NCBI GenBank assembly: GCA_033720695.1
Contig: JAWWCA010000082.1
Span: 1-14,443, forward strand
Length of the DNA stretch: 14,443 nucleotides
DNA from: DATGQT01 sp033720695
GTDB taxonomy: Bacteria > Bacteroidota > Rhodothermia > Rhodothermales > Rubricoccaceae
Direction: 5' to 3'
The translations under genes and the position numbers were made by a program. Under the pieces are notes generated by a model that saw only the letters and a program-made list of their open reading frames with translations, made no database searches and was not told the origin of the DNA. Of this stretch, positions 1-5,475 are shown piece after piece. Positions within the stretch are counted from its first letter, which is position 1. Each line of letters begins with the position of its first letter.

Positions 1-702
1 ATCCGGCTCGGCGCCCTCGACTATCTCCTGCGGACGGACGAGCGCGAGGCGGCGGGGCTGGCAGGATTTCCCGTCGAACACTTCCGCGCCATCGCCGAGG
101 CCGACTCCGTCGTCGTGGACCCGCACAAGCACGGGCTCCAGCCCTACGGCTGCGGGTGCGTCCTCTTCCGCGACCCGTCGGTCGGCCGCTTCTACCGCCA
201 CGACTCGCCCTACACCTACTTCACCTCGGACCGGCTCCACCTCGGCGAGATCAGTCTGGAGTGCTCGCGGCCGGGCGCGGCGGCGGGCGCGCTCTGGCTC
301 ACCCTCCAGGCGCTGCCCCTCCGCGCCGACAGCGGCTTCGGGCTCATCCTCGCGGCGGGCCTCCGGGCCGCCCGGCGCTGGGCGGAGAGGCTGCGCTCCT
401 CGGACGTCCTCCACCTGGTCCTGCCGCCCGAGACCGACATCGTGGTTTACGCCCCGGACGCCGCGTTGCTGTCGGAGATGGACGCCGCGAGCCAGCGCGT
501 CTTCGAGCGGGCGATGGCCGACCCCGACGACCCGGTCTACCTCAGCCTGTACCGTCTCGATGCCCGCCGGCTCGCCGCCCGGTTCCCCGACGTGGCCGTG
601 GATGCTGGCGAGGCGCGCGTGCTCCGGAGCGTGCTGATGAAGCCGGAGCACGAGGGGTACGTGGAGCACCTTCACGCCCGGGTGGAGGCCCTGGCTCGAT
701 GA
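1..702 (+). CDS. PLP-dependent group II decarboxylase family protein, C-terminal part (5' truncated by window edge)
   Basis: The reading frame is open from base 1 and ends at the TGA at 700-702, giving 233 visible residues; the N-terminal half lies outside the window. The diagnostic site is VVVDPHKHGLQPYGCGCVLF at about residues 37-56 of the fragment. The lysine of DPHK (residue 43) is the expected Schiff-base lysine for pyridoxal phosphate in the group II (glutamate/aromatic/tyrosine type) decarboxylase fold. Further family-like stretches are SPYTYFTSDRLHLGEISLEC just after it and LRSVLMKPEH near the C-terminus. Such enzymes are cytosolic homodimers that decarboxylate an amino acid. The substrate cannot be read from this part, and some relatives are annotated only as PLP-dependent decarboxylase family. 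The stop overlaps the next start codon as ATGA, implying translational coupling with the rRNA methyltransferase, a functionally unrelated neighbour. Confidence 0.85.
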   Translation: MRLGALDYLLRTDEREAAGLAGFPVEHFRAIAEADSVVVDPHKHGLQPYGCGCVLFRDPSVGRFYRHDSPYTYFTSDRLHLGEISLECSRPGAAAGALWLTLQALPLRADSGFGLILAAGLRAARRWAERLRSSDVLHLVLPPETDIVVYAPDAALLSEMDAASQRVFERAMADPDDPVYLSLYRLDARRLAARFPDVAVDAGEARVLRSVLMKPEHEGYVEHLHARVEALAR

Positions 703-1475
703 GAACGCCCGAGACCACCGTCATCGCCGGCCGCAACCCCGTGCGCGAGGCGCTGGCGCACGGCGAGCGGAGCCTCGAGAAGGTGCTTCTCCAGCAGGGC
801 GCGCAGGGGGGGGCGGTGGCCGAGATCCGGCGTGCGGCGAAGGCCGCCGGCGTGCCCGTGCAGGTCGTCCCCCTGGCGAGGCTCAACGGCCTCGCGCCCG
901 ACGTCAACCACCAGGGCGTCGTCGCCCTCGCAGCGGCCGTCGCCTACGCCGACCTCGACGCGATGCTGGCCGCCATCGCGCCCACCCTCGACGACGTGCG
1001 GGCGCGGAAGCCTGTGCTCCTCGCCCTCGACGGGATCGAGGACCCGCACAACTTCGGCGCGATCCTGCGGAGCGCGGTGGCGGCGGGCGCGGCGGGCGTC
1101 ATCGTGCCCGAGCGGGGGCAGGCGCCGCTCTCGGCCACGGCCGTCAAGGCCAGCGCGGGCCTGGCGCCCCGCGTCCCCATCGCCCGCGTGACGAACCTCG
1201 CGGAGACCCTCTTCGCCCTCAAGGAGCGCGGCTACTGGGCCGTGGGCCTCGATGGAGGCGACGGTGAGGACCAGGAACGAACGACGGTGTGGGCCTACGA
1301 CTGGGACCGCCCCGTCGTCCTCGTCGTCGGGAGCGAGGGGCGCGGGATGCGGCCGCGCGTGCGCTCGGCCTGCGACGTGTTGGCGGCGATCCCGATGCGG
1401 GGGCCGGCCGAGAGCCTCAACGCCTCCGTCGCCACGGGCATCGCGCTGTTCGCGGCCGTGCGCGACCGGGCCTAA
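699..1475 (+). CDS. rlmB: 23S rRNA (guanosine-2'-O)-methyltransferase RlmB / TrmH (SpoU) family
   Basis: This 258-residue protein begins at ATG 699, inside the stop of the upstream decarboxylase gene; a GGAGG at 684-688 sits 10 nt before it and is one of the few Shine-Dalgarno-like sites in the window. The frame stays open upstream, but the family alignment begins at TVIAGRNPVREAL, which supports this start. The N-terminal 90 residues are the SpoU substrate-binding domain (VNHQGVVA near 69-76). The C-terminal half is the knotted SPOUT domain with all three motifs: LDGIEDPHNFGAILRSA (110-126), VVGSEGRGM (209-217) and IPMRGPAESLNASVATGIAL (231-250). Members transfer a methyl group from SAM to a ribose 2'-OH; E. 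coli RlmB acts on G2251 of 23S rRNA in the ribosomal P loop. The length matches RlmB (about 245-260), but TrmH-family paralogues with other targets exist, so the exact nucleotide is inferred. Confidence 0.9.
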   Translation: MRTPETTVIAGRNPVREALAHGERSLEKVLLQQGAQGGAVAEIRRAAKAAGVPVQVVPLARLNGLAPDVNHQGVVALAAAVAYADLDAMLAAIAPTLDDVRARKPVLLALDGIEDPHNFGAILRSAVAAGAAGVIVPERGQAPLSATAVKASAGLAPRVPIARVTNLAETLFALKERGYWAVGLDGGDGEDQERTTVWAYDWDRPVVLVVGSEGRGMRPRVRSACDVLAAIPMRGPAESLNASVATGIALFAAVRDRA

Positions 1476-1477
1476 GG

Positions 1478-1513
1478 AAAAAACGAGGCCGCGACCCGAA
1501 GGCCGCGGCCTCG
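1478..1513 (-). terminator. Rho-independent terminator for the minus-strand 82-residue gene
   Basis: A perfect 10-bp inverted repeat (1484-1493 with 1504-1513, arm CGAGGCCGCG, 10-nt loop) is flanked on the left by A6 at 1478-1483. Read on the minus strand this is a GC-rich hairpin followed directly by TTTTTT, the classical intrinsic terminator. It lies about 93 nt beyond the stop of the minus-strand gene at 1607 and 8 nt beyond the stop of rlmB. On the plus strand no T-run follows, so termination of rlmB here would be weaker. Confidence 0.8.
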
Positions 1514-1524
1514 CTCCCTCTGAC

Positions 1525-1550
1525 CGGACGGGGGTGCGGGTCCCCGTCCG
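1525..1550 (+). terminator. Second GC-rich hairpin between convergent genes, possible rlmB terminator
   Basis: A 9-bp perfect inverted repeat (CGGACGGGG at 1525-1533, CCCCGTCCG at 1542-1550) with an 8-nt loop is followed on the plus strand by TCTCTC. It is downstream of rlmB and could act as its transcript end, but it lacks a true U-run, so the assignment is tentative. Confidence 0.4.
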
Positions 1551-1606
1551 TCTCTCACCCAATCCATGGGAGATCCGGGGCAGGCGGAGGGCGCCGTTCG
1601 ATGGCG

Positions 1607-1855
1607 CTACTTCCGCTTGCGCAGGCCGTAGACGATCTTGCGGATCGTGTCGAACTGGAGGTAGGGGTGCTGCTCGCGCAGCTCCTCGATGGCCTCGTAG
1701 GCCGGGACGTTCCGGCGGCGCATCAGGCGGAACTGCTTGCGGATCTGGTAGTCGCGGACGCCCTTCTCGCTGAGGAGGTCGTGCTCCTGGAGGAGGGCGT
1801 AGACGTCTTCGCTGACGAGCCCGCTGAGGGGGTTCTGCTCTGCCGTGGCCTGCAT
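1607..1855 (-). CDS. Small basic conserved-looking protein, possible helix-turn-helix
   Basis: This 82-residue protein starts at ATG 1855 and stops at 1607. I do not recognise a named family. It is highly charged and predicted all-helical, with a basic C-terminus ending GLRKRK. The segment AIEELREQHPYLQFDTIRKI (about 54-73) has the spacing of a helix-turn-helix, with FDTIRKIVYGLRKRK as the possible recognition helix; that is inference from pattern only. There is no signal peptide or membrane segment, so it should be cytosolic. It has its own terminator (1478-1513) and a 109-nt upstream gap, so it is probably a separate transcription unit. The leader just before the ATG is pyrimidine-rich with no Shine-Dalgarno. 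The reality of the gene is supported by matched promoter-length and terminator spacing and by non-random amino-acid composition compared with the overlapping frames. Confidence 0.75.
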   Translation of the reverse strand: MQATAEQNPLSGLVSEDVYALLQEHDLLSEKGVRDYQIRKQFRLMRRRNVPAYEAIEELREQHPYLQFDTIRKIVYGLRKRK

Positions 1856-1906
1856 AGGAGGGAGGGGGTGGTCGGTGGTCGCGGGGTGAGGGGCCTGCCG
1901 CCCAGG

Positions 1907-1938
1907 AAAACGGTACGACGCGGCCTGCGCAAGCCCAA
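1907..1938 (-). promoter_or_regulatory. Candidate Bacteroidota-type promoter for the 82-residue gene
   Basis: On the minus strand, TTG (1938-1936) is followed after 20 nt by TACCGTTT (from 1915), close to the Bacteroidota consensus TTTG - 19/20 nt - TAnnTTTG. It ends about 51 nt before the start codon. This is a pattern match only. Confidence 0.3.
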
Positions 1939-1939
1939 G

Positions 1940-1965
1940 CCGTTCCCGCTGAACGGTTGAACCGT
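1940..1965. other. Overlapping small inverted repeats at the end of the OB-like lipoprotein gene
   Basis: CCGTTC (1940-1945) pairs with GAACGG (1951-1956) around a 5-nt loop. The right arm overlaps a second palindrome, ACGGTT-G-AACCGT at 1953-1965, that runs into the stop codon at 1965-1967. The two hairpins are mutually exclusive. They may form a weak transcript end or a protein-binding palindrome upstream of the 82-residue gene; no T-run follows. Confidence 0.35.
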
Positions 1966-2345
1966 CAGGGTGAACGGACGGGAACCGCCGTCGAGTCGTA
2001 TTGCCACGCCTCCGCCTCCACGAGAGGGGCGCCCCGGACGCGCCGGAGGAGTCCCTGGGCGAGCATGCGCGTGCCGACAGGGAGGGGCGTCGGGGTGGAG
2101 AGAGTCTCGGGCAGCGCCACGCGGGCGAGGCCGGTCCCGTCGTCGAGCAGGAATACGCGGCCGTCCGTCTCGTCGGCCACGTAGCCCGAGACCGAGACCT
2201 CGACGGGGCGGTCGCCTGCGAGGGAGTCGAGGGCGGCGGCCGGGGTGGAGCCGGCGTAGAGCGGGGGGCGCTTCCGGTTCGGGGAGGGCTCCCGGCAGCC
2301 GCTCAGCGCGAGCACGGCGAGCCCGAGGGCGAGGCAGCGCCTCAT
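1965..2345 (-). CDS. Small predicted lipoprotein with OB-fold-like C-terminal domain
   Basis: The 126-residue product starts at ATG 2345, where it overlaps the stop of the preceding flippase-like gene as ATGA, so the two are translationally coupled. The N-terminus MRRCLALGLAVLALSGC is a lipoprotein signal peptide with the lipobox LSGC; Cys17 would be lipidated. The mature part, from about residue 46, reads as alternating strands: VEVSVSGYVADE, GRVFLLDDGTGLARVALP, GTRMLAQGLLRR, APLVEAEAWQY. This is the layout of a small OB-fold or bacterial OB-like periplasmic domain. No catalytic motif is visible. The upstream frame remains open for several hundred codons but has arginine/proline-rich shadow composition, so the signal-peptide start was chosen. 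LolA, encoded nearby, is the type of carrier that would deliver such lipoproteins to the outer membrane. Confidence 0.8.
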   Translation of the reverse strand: MRRCLALGLAVLALSGCREPSPNRKRPPLYAGSTPAAALDSLAGDRPVEVSVSGYVADETDGRVFLLDDGTGLARVALPETLSTPTPLPVGTRMLAQGLLRRVRGAPLVEAEAWQYDSTAVPVRSP

Positions 2346-3436
2346 GCCTCGGCCGGGGCCGCGCCCGCCTCGGGGGGGCGCGGCGCGGACGCGGCCCGCT
2401 CCCGGAGCGCCCCCACGCTCGTCCCCTGGAGGAGCAGGCACACGAACCCGCCCACGGCGTACAGCACGAGCTGCGCCGCGTGCGAGAACAGGGCGTAGGT
2501 CGCCGCCGGCGCTGCCGCAACCCCGAAGAGGAGCCCGAGCGTCTCGACGGTCACGTAGTGGTACGAGCCGGTCCCGCCGGGCGAGGGGAGCGACATCCCA
2601 ATGGCGCCGACGTTCATGAGCGCCCAGGCGTCGACGACGCCGAGCCCGTAGGCCGCGCTGAGCCCGAACATGCGGAGGGGGAGGTCGGCCATGACGGCGT
2701 AGAGCCCCCAGATGCCGGCGGTGGCGAGGAGGACGGCCCCCTTGCGCCGGAGGCGAACGAGCGAGAGCAGGCCGTCGCGGAACGAGCGCGCGAGGGTGCC
2801 GACGGCTCCGCCTGCCCCCCGTCGGCGCCGGTAGAGCGCCCAGCCCAGCAGCGCGAGGGCGCCCGCCGTCACGGCGAGCGCCGCGGCGACCACGGCCCAG
2901 GGCACGGCGGCCAGCGCCGCCCCCGCATTCTCGGCGAAGGCGTCGAGCACCGACGCCAGCCGCGTCCGGTACAGCGCCAGCACGCTGAGCAGCGCCGCCG
3001 CGAGCGTCAGAACGTCGAGCACCCGCTCCGCGACGACGGTGCCGAGCACGCCGGAGAAGCGGAGCGGCGTCTGGGCCGCCACGTTGGCCGCGCGCGCCAC
3101 CTCGCCGGCCCTCGGCGCCGCGTAGTTGACCATGTACCCGATCATCACCGAGTAGAACGCGAGGCGGAGCGGGACGGGGGCGGGCGGCTGGCCCTCGGGG
3201 CCGGGCAGCGCCTCCAGCATCAGCCTCCACCGCCACGCCCTCAAGAGGTGCGCGGCGAGCGTCGCGAGGAGCAGGGGGAGGAGCCACCACCAGTTCGCGG
3301 CGGCGAGCGCCTCACCGACGGCCGTGAAGTCGACCCCCCGGAGGGCGAGGTACAGCAACCCCCCGCCCAGCACGAAGCTGCCGAGAACGGCGAGGACGGT
3401 CTTGACGCGAGGCGACACGGCAGGGTGGGGGGACAC
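2342..3436 (-). CDS. UPF0104 / lysylphosphatidylglycerol-synthase TM-region family integral membrane protein (flippase-like)
   Basis: The 364-residue, strongly hydrophobic protein has about eight predicted membrane segments. It carries the landmarks of the YbhN/AglD/LPG-synthase TM superfamily: LRAWRWRLMLEAL near the second segment, GYMVNYAAPRAGEVARAANV around 114-133, VVAERVLDVLTL and SLPSPGGTGSYHY around 285-297. Members without the cytosolic transferase domain are thought to handle or flip lipid-linked substrates; the substrate here is unknown. The start used is GTG 3436, only 3 nt from a strong hairpin (3440-3465). An in-frame GTG at 3416-3418 (residue 7) is an alternative start with more free leader, and the first six residues are dispensable in appearance. 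The C-terminus is a cytosolic Ala/Pro-rich tail. It is followed with a 4-nt overlap by the OB-like lipoprotein gene. Confidence 0.85.
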   Translation of the reverse strand: MSPHPAVSPRVKTVLAVLGSFVLGGGLLYLALRGVDFTAVGEALAAANWWWLLPLLLATLAAHLLRAWRWRLMLEALPGPEGQPPAPVPLRLAFYSVMIGYMVNYAAPRAGEVARAANVAAQTPLRFSGVLGTVVAERVLDVLTLAAALLSVLALYRTRLASVLDAFAENAGAALAAVPWAVVAAALAVTAGALALLGWALYRRRRGAGGAVGTLARSFRDGLLSLVRLRRKGAVLLATAGIWGLYAVMADLPLRMFGLSAAYGLGVVDAWALMNVGAIGMSLPSPGGTGSYHYVTVETLGLLFGVAAAPAATYALFSHAAQLVLYAVGGFVCLLLQGTSVGALRERAASAPRPPEAGAAPAEA

Positions 3437-3439
3437 AGA

Positions 3440-3465
3440 AGCGGGGCTGCCCAGGCAGCCCCGCT
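3440..3465. other. Perfect 12-bp hairpin immediately upstream of the flippase-like start codon
   Basis: AGCGGGGCTGCC (3440-3451) pairs perfectly with GGCAGCCCCGCT (3454-3465), leaving a 2-nt nominal loop. On the minus strand it lies in the leader between lolA and the flippase-like gene and ends 3 nt before the GTG at 3436. No U-run follows. It could be a terminator for read-through from lolA, or a structure covering the ribosome-binding region. A TATCTTCG element (3473-3466, minus) abuts its upstream side. Confidence 0.55.
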
Positions 3466-3511
3466 CGAAGATAGAAGCAAGCTCGTGGTCCCGCGATGCG
3501 TGATGCGTGAA

Positions 3512-3528
3512 GCCCGGGGACCCCGGGC
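3512..3528 (-). terminator. Hairpin after lolA
   Basis: A perfect 8-bp palindrome with a one-base centre (GCCCGGGG-A-CCCCGGGC) begins 14 nt after the lolA stop codon on the minus strand and is followed by TTCACG. Folding would leave a 7-bp stem with a 3-nt loop. It fits a transcript end by position, but the U-run is poor. A tandem 7-bp repeat (GATGCGT twice, 3495-3508) follows. Confidence 0.45.
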
Positions 3529-3542
3529 CTGCGCCGCGGCCG

Positions 3543-4172
3543 TCACGAGCGCAGGTCGATCACCTCGACGCCGCGGGGGTACCGGAAGGTGAACGTCTCC
3601 GAGGTCACGCTCGGGTTGAGGCGCACGTTCGAGAGGTCGAACGCGAGCGTCTGCCCGTTCACGTCGTGCACGCGCACTCGGGTCGGGACGGCGTCGGCGG
3701 AGCGGACGTAGAGGGTCGCGTCGCGGACCGTCGTGCCGGCCTGGCGCGGGACGAGGGCGAGGATGTCGTGCTGGACCCCCCCGAGCGTGGCCCGCGTCGC
3801 GCCCGTCGGTCGGAACACCGCCAGGTAGTCGGTGAAGACCTGCCCGATGGAGAAGCCGAGGTCCTCTTGGGTGTAGTCCTGCACGACGACCTGGTTGTCG
3901 TCGGGGGAGTAGGACCAGAGCGTGCGGCCGTCGGAGACGAGGGTTTGGGTAGGCAACTCGATGCGGAAGGCGTCGCCGCGGACGGTGAGGCTCCCCTCCA
4001 GAGAGGCCCCTCCGAGGGACTGCGTGAAGTCGGCCTGGAGGGCGTCGAGGGCCTGGTACCGCGCCTGGAGGCGCTGGGCGACGGCGTTGGCGTCTTGGGC
4101 GACCGCCTGTCCTGCGGCGAGGACGGCGGCGAGCGCGAGGGCAGCGAGGCGGAGGCGAAGCATCGGGGTCAT
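3543..4172 (-). CDS. lolA: Outer-membrane lipoprotein carrier protein LolA
   Basis: The 209-residue product has a cleavable signal peptide (LRLRLAALALAAVLAAGQAVAQ, cleavage near AVA-QD at about 25-26), so it is periplasmic. The mature N-terminus, VAQRLQARYQALDALQADFT (31-50), is the typical LolA opening. It is followed by the alternating strands of the half-barrel: SLEGSLTVRG, FRIELPTQTLVSDGRTLWSY (70-89) and NQVVVQDY. LolA chaperones triacylated lipoproteins from the LolCDE exporter to the outer membrane, binding the acyl chains in its cavity. The length agrees with the family (200-220). The start may be ATG 4172 (MTPM) or ATG 4163 (MLRL); both keep the signal peptide. It is flanked by a hairpin on each side, so it appears to be its own transcription unit within the minus-strand run. 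No Shine-Dalgarno is visible. Confidence 0.9.
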   Translation of the reverse strand: MTPMLRLRLAALALAAVLAAGQAVAQDANAVAQRLQARYQALDALQADFTQSLGGASLEGSLTVRGDAFRIELPTQTLVSDGRTLWSYSPDDNQVVVQDYTQEDLGFSIGQVFTDYLAVFRPTGATRATLGGVQHDILALVPRQAGTTVRDATLYVRSADAVPTRVRVHDVNGQTLAFDLSNVRLNPSVTSETFTFRYPRGVEVIDLRS

Positions 4173-4242
4173 GGCGCAGGGGGGACGGTGGGAGTCGGGA
4201 ACGTGCTGGGGGACAAACGGCGTGCCCGGGCTCTGCAACAAG

Positions 4243-4278
4243 CCGCCCCGCCCGACAGCGAGGTATCGGGCGGGGCGG
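4243..4278 (-). terminator. Terminator-like 13-bp hairpin after the Hsp20 gene
   Basis: CCGCCCCGCCCGA (4243-4255) pairs perfectly with TCGGGCGGGGCGG (4266-4278) around a 10-nt loop. On the minus strand it starts 21 nt after the Hsp20 stop codon and is followed by CTTGTTGCAG, a weak T-rich stretch. Position and stem strength support transcription termination between hsp20 and lolA. Confidence 0.65.
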
Positions 4279-4299
4279 GAGGGGGGACGGAGCGTCCGG

Positions 4300-4824
4300 T
4301 CAGGAGGACGAGTCCGCCGTGTTGACCTCCAGCTGGCGGGCGTCGGCGTTGTGGCCGTCGCCCTCCGAGGTGTGGCGGCCCGTGCCGCCCCGGACCTCGA
4401 TGCGTCGCGGCTTGCTCGCCTCCGCCTTCGCGATCCGGATGGTGAGGACGCCGTCCTCGAACGACGCCTCGATGTTGTCGGCGTCGACGGGCGTCGCGAA
4501 CTGCACGGTGCGGAAGAACCGGCCGTAGTTGCGCTCGATGCGGTGGAACCGGCCCTCCTGCTGGTCCCGGGAGGCCTGCCGCTCACCGCTGACGGTGAGC
4601 GTGTCGTCCTCCATCGTCACCTCGACGTCGTCGGCGGTGAGGCCGGGGAGGTCGAGCGAGAGGAGCCAGGCGTCGTCCGTTTCGGCGAGGTCGGCGCGCG
4701 GCATCCAGACGGATGTGCTGGCGCCCTCGCCCTGGCGGGCCGGGAGGAAGTCGTTGAAGAGGCGGTCCATCTCGCGCCGGAGCAGGCTCAGCTCGCGCGC
4801 GGGGGTGCGGGTGAGACCGTTCAT
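4300..4824 (-). CDS. Small heat-shock protein, Hsp20 / alpha-crystallin family
   Basis: This 174-residue cytosolic chaperone starts at ATG 4824 (MNGLTRTPARELSLLRREMD). The frame is open further upstream, but that extension is arginine/proline-rich and unlike the family. The N-terminal 30 residues contain the amphipathic helix LLRREMDRLFNDFLP usual before the alpha-crystallin domain. The domain spans about 39-145: MPRADLAETDDAWLLSLDLP, the LTADDVEVTMEDDTLTVSGE strand pair, RNYGRFFRTVQFATPVDADN and the hallmark FEDGVLTIRIAK (122-133). A basic RIEV stretch stands where the C-terminal I-x-I anchor usually lies, and a 30-residue hydrophilic tail follows. These proteins form oligomers that hold unfolding proteins for refolding by DnaK/ClpB. 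No clear CIRCE or sigma-32-like site was seen upstream, so heat regulation is not shown by the sequence. Confidence 0.93.
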   Translation of the reverse strand: MNGLTRTPARELSLLRREMDRLFNDFLPARQGEGASTSVWMPRADLAETDDAWLLSLDLPGLTADDVEVTMEDDTLTVSGERQASRDQQEGRFHRIERNYGRFFRTVQFATPVDADNIEASFEDGVLTIRIAKAEASKPRRIEVRGGTGRHTSEGDGHNADARQLEVNTADSSS

Positions 4825-4977
4825 GGCAAATGAGGGGTTAGGTTGTGGATAGATGGGATGAGGGCGACGGGGGCGCCGGGTCGGCGATCTCGTCACCGGT
4901 TAACGTCGGAGTAAACCCATGCATCAGATGTGCCAAGACCCCTCGGATTGCCACGTTGACAGCCCGACGGGTTCGCC

Positions 4978-5475
4978 GTGACAGAGGCCGAGCCGGTGCT
5001 GCGCCGAATTGTGTCGGGAGGGCAGACGGGCGTGGACCGGGCCGCCCTCGATGCGGCCCTCGATGCGGGCGTCGCGTGCGGGGGTTGGTGCCCGGCCGGC
5101 CGCCGTGCCGAGGACGGCCGGATTCCGGAGCGTTACCCCCTGCGAGAGACGCCCTCGCCCGAGTACGCCGAGCGGACCCGGCGGAACGTCCGTGACAGCG
5201 ACGGCACGTTGATCCTGGGCCGGAGGCCGCTCCGGGGGGGAACCGCGCTCACCGCTGCGCACGCCGAGGCGCTAGGGCGCCCGCTCCTCGTGGTGGACCC
5301 CACGGCGCCGGAGGCGTCGGAGGCCGCCCTGGCATGGTGCCGGCAGCACGCGATCCGCACGCTCAACGTGGCCGGGCCGCGGGAGAGCGAGGCGCCCGGC
5401 CTCACCGCCGCCGCCTTCCGATTCGTCGCGTCGCTGCTCGCCGAGGCTACCTCTCCTGGGGGAGCGCGAACGTGA
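4978..5475 (+). CDS. Putative molybdenum carrier / YpsA-like Rossmann protein (DprA-LOG superfamily)
   Basis: The 165-residue protein starts at GTG 4978; no Shine-Dalgarno precedes it. The start was chosen because the family homology begins almost at once with IVSGGQTGVDRAALDAALDA (11-30), a glycine-rich nucleotide/ligand loop. It is followed by GGWCPAGRRAEDGRIPERYP (35-54) and YAERTRRNVRDSDGTLIL. The later block RPLLVVDPTAP and the LNVAGPRESEAPGL motif complete the pattern of the family annotated in databases as putative molybdenum carrier (Moco_carrier), part of the SLOG-like Rossmann group. Experimental knowledge is thin: some relatives bind molybdenum cofactor, others are only predicted nucleotide binders. 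No molybdopterin gene is nearby. The gene is convergent with the twin-TonB_C gene and their ends overlap by 29 nt. Its 153-nt upstream gap is shared with the divergently read Hsp20 gene. Confidence 0.85.
   Translation: MTEAEPVLRRIVSGGQTGVDRAALDAALDAGVACGGWCPAGRRAEDGRIPERYPLRETPSPEYAERTRRNVRDSDGTLILGRRPLRGGTALTAAHAEALGRPLLVVDPTAPEASEAALAWCRQHAIRTLNVAGPRESEAPGLTAAAFRFVASLLAEATSPGGART

Noticed and set aside
156..698. A long frame running upstream into rlmB, as if the methyltransferase had a 180-residue N-terminal extension
   Set aside because: The upstream part is arginine/proline/glycine-rich out-of-frame reading of the decarboxylase gene, and RlmB homology begins right after ATG 699.
3495..3508. 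Tandem GATGCGT repeat as a CRISPR-like or iteron array
   Set aside because: Only two 7-bp units are present, far too few for an array or origin.
1970..3592. Plus-strand open frame of 540 codons across the lipoprotein and flippase-like genes
   Set aside because: Low-complexity Arg/Gly/Glu-rich shadow with no domain; the minus strand has a clear lipobox protein and a polytopic membrane protein.
4825..4977. Possible regulatory elements (CIRCE, sigma-32-like) between hsp20 and the Moco-carrier-like gene
   Set aside because: No inverted repeat with CIRCE spacing and no convincing promoter hexamers were found; only short palindromes such as ACCGGT.
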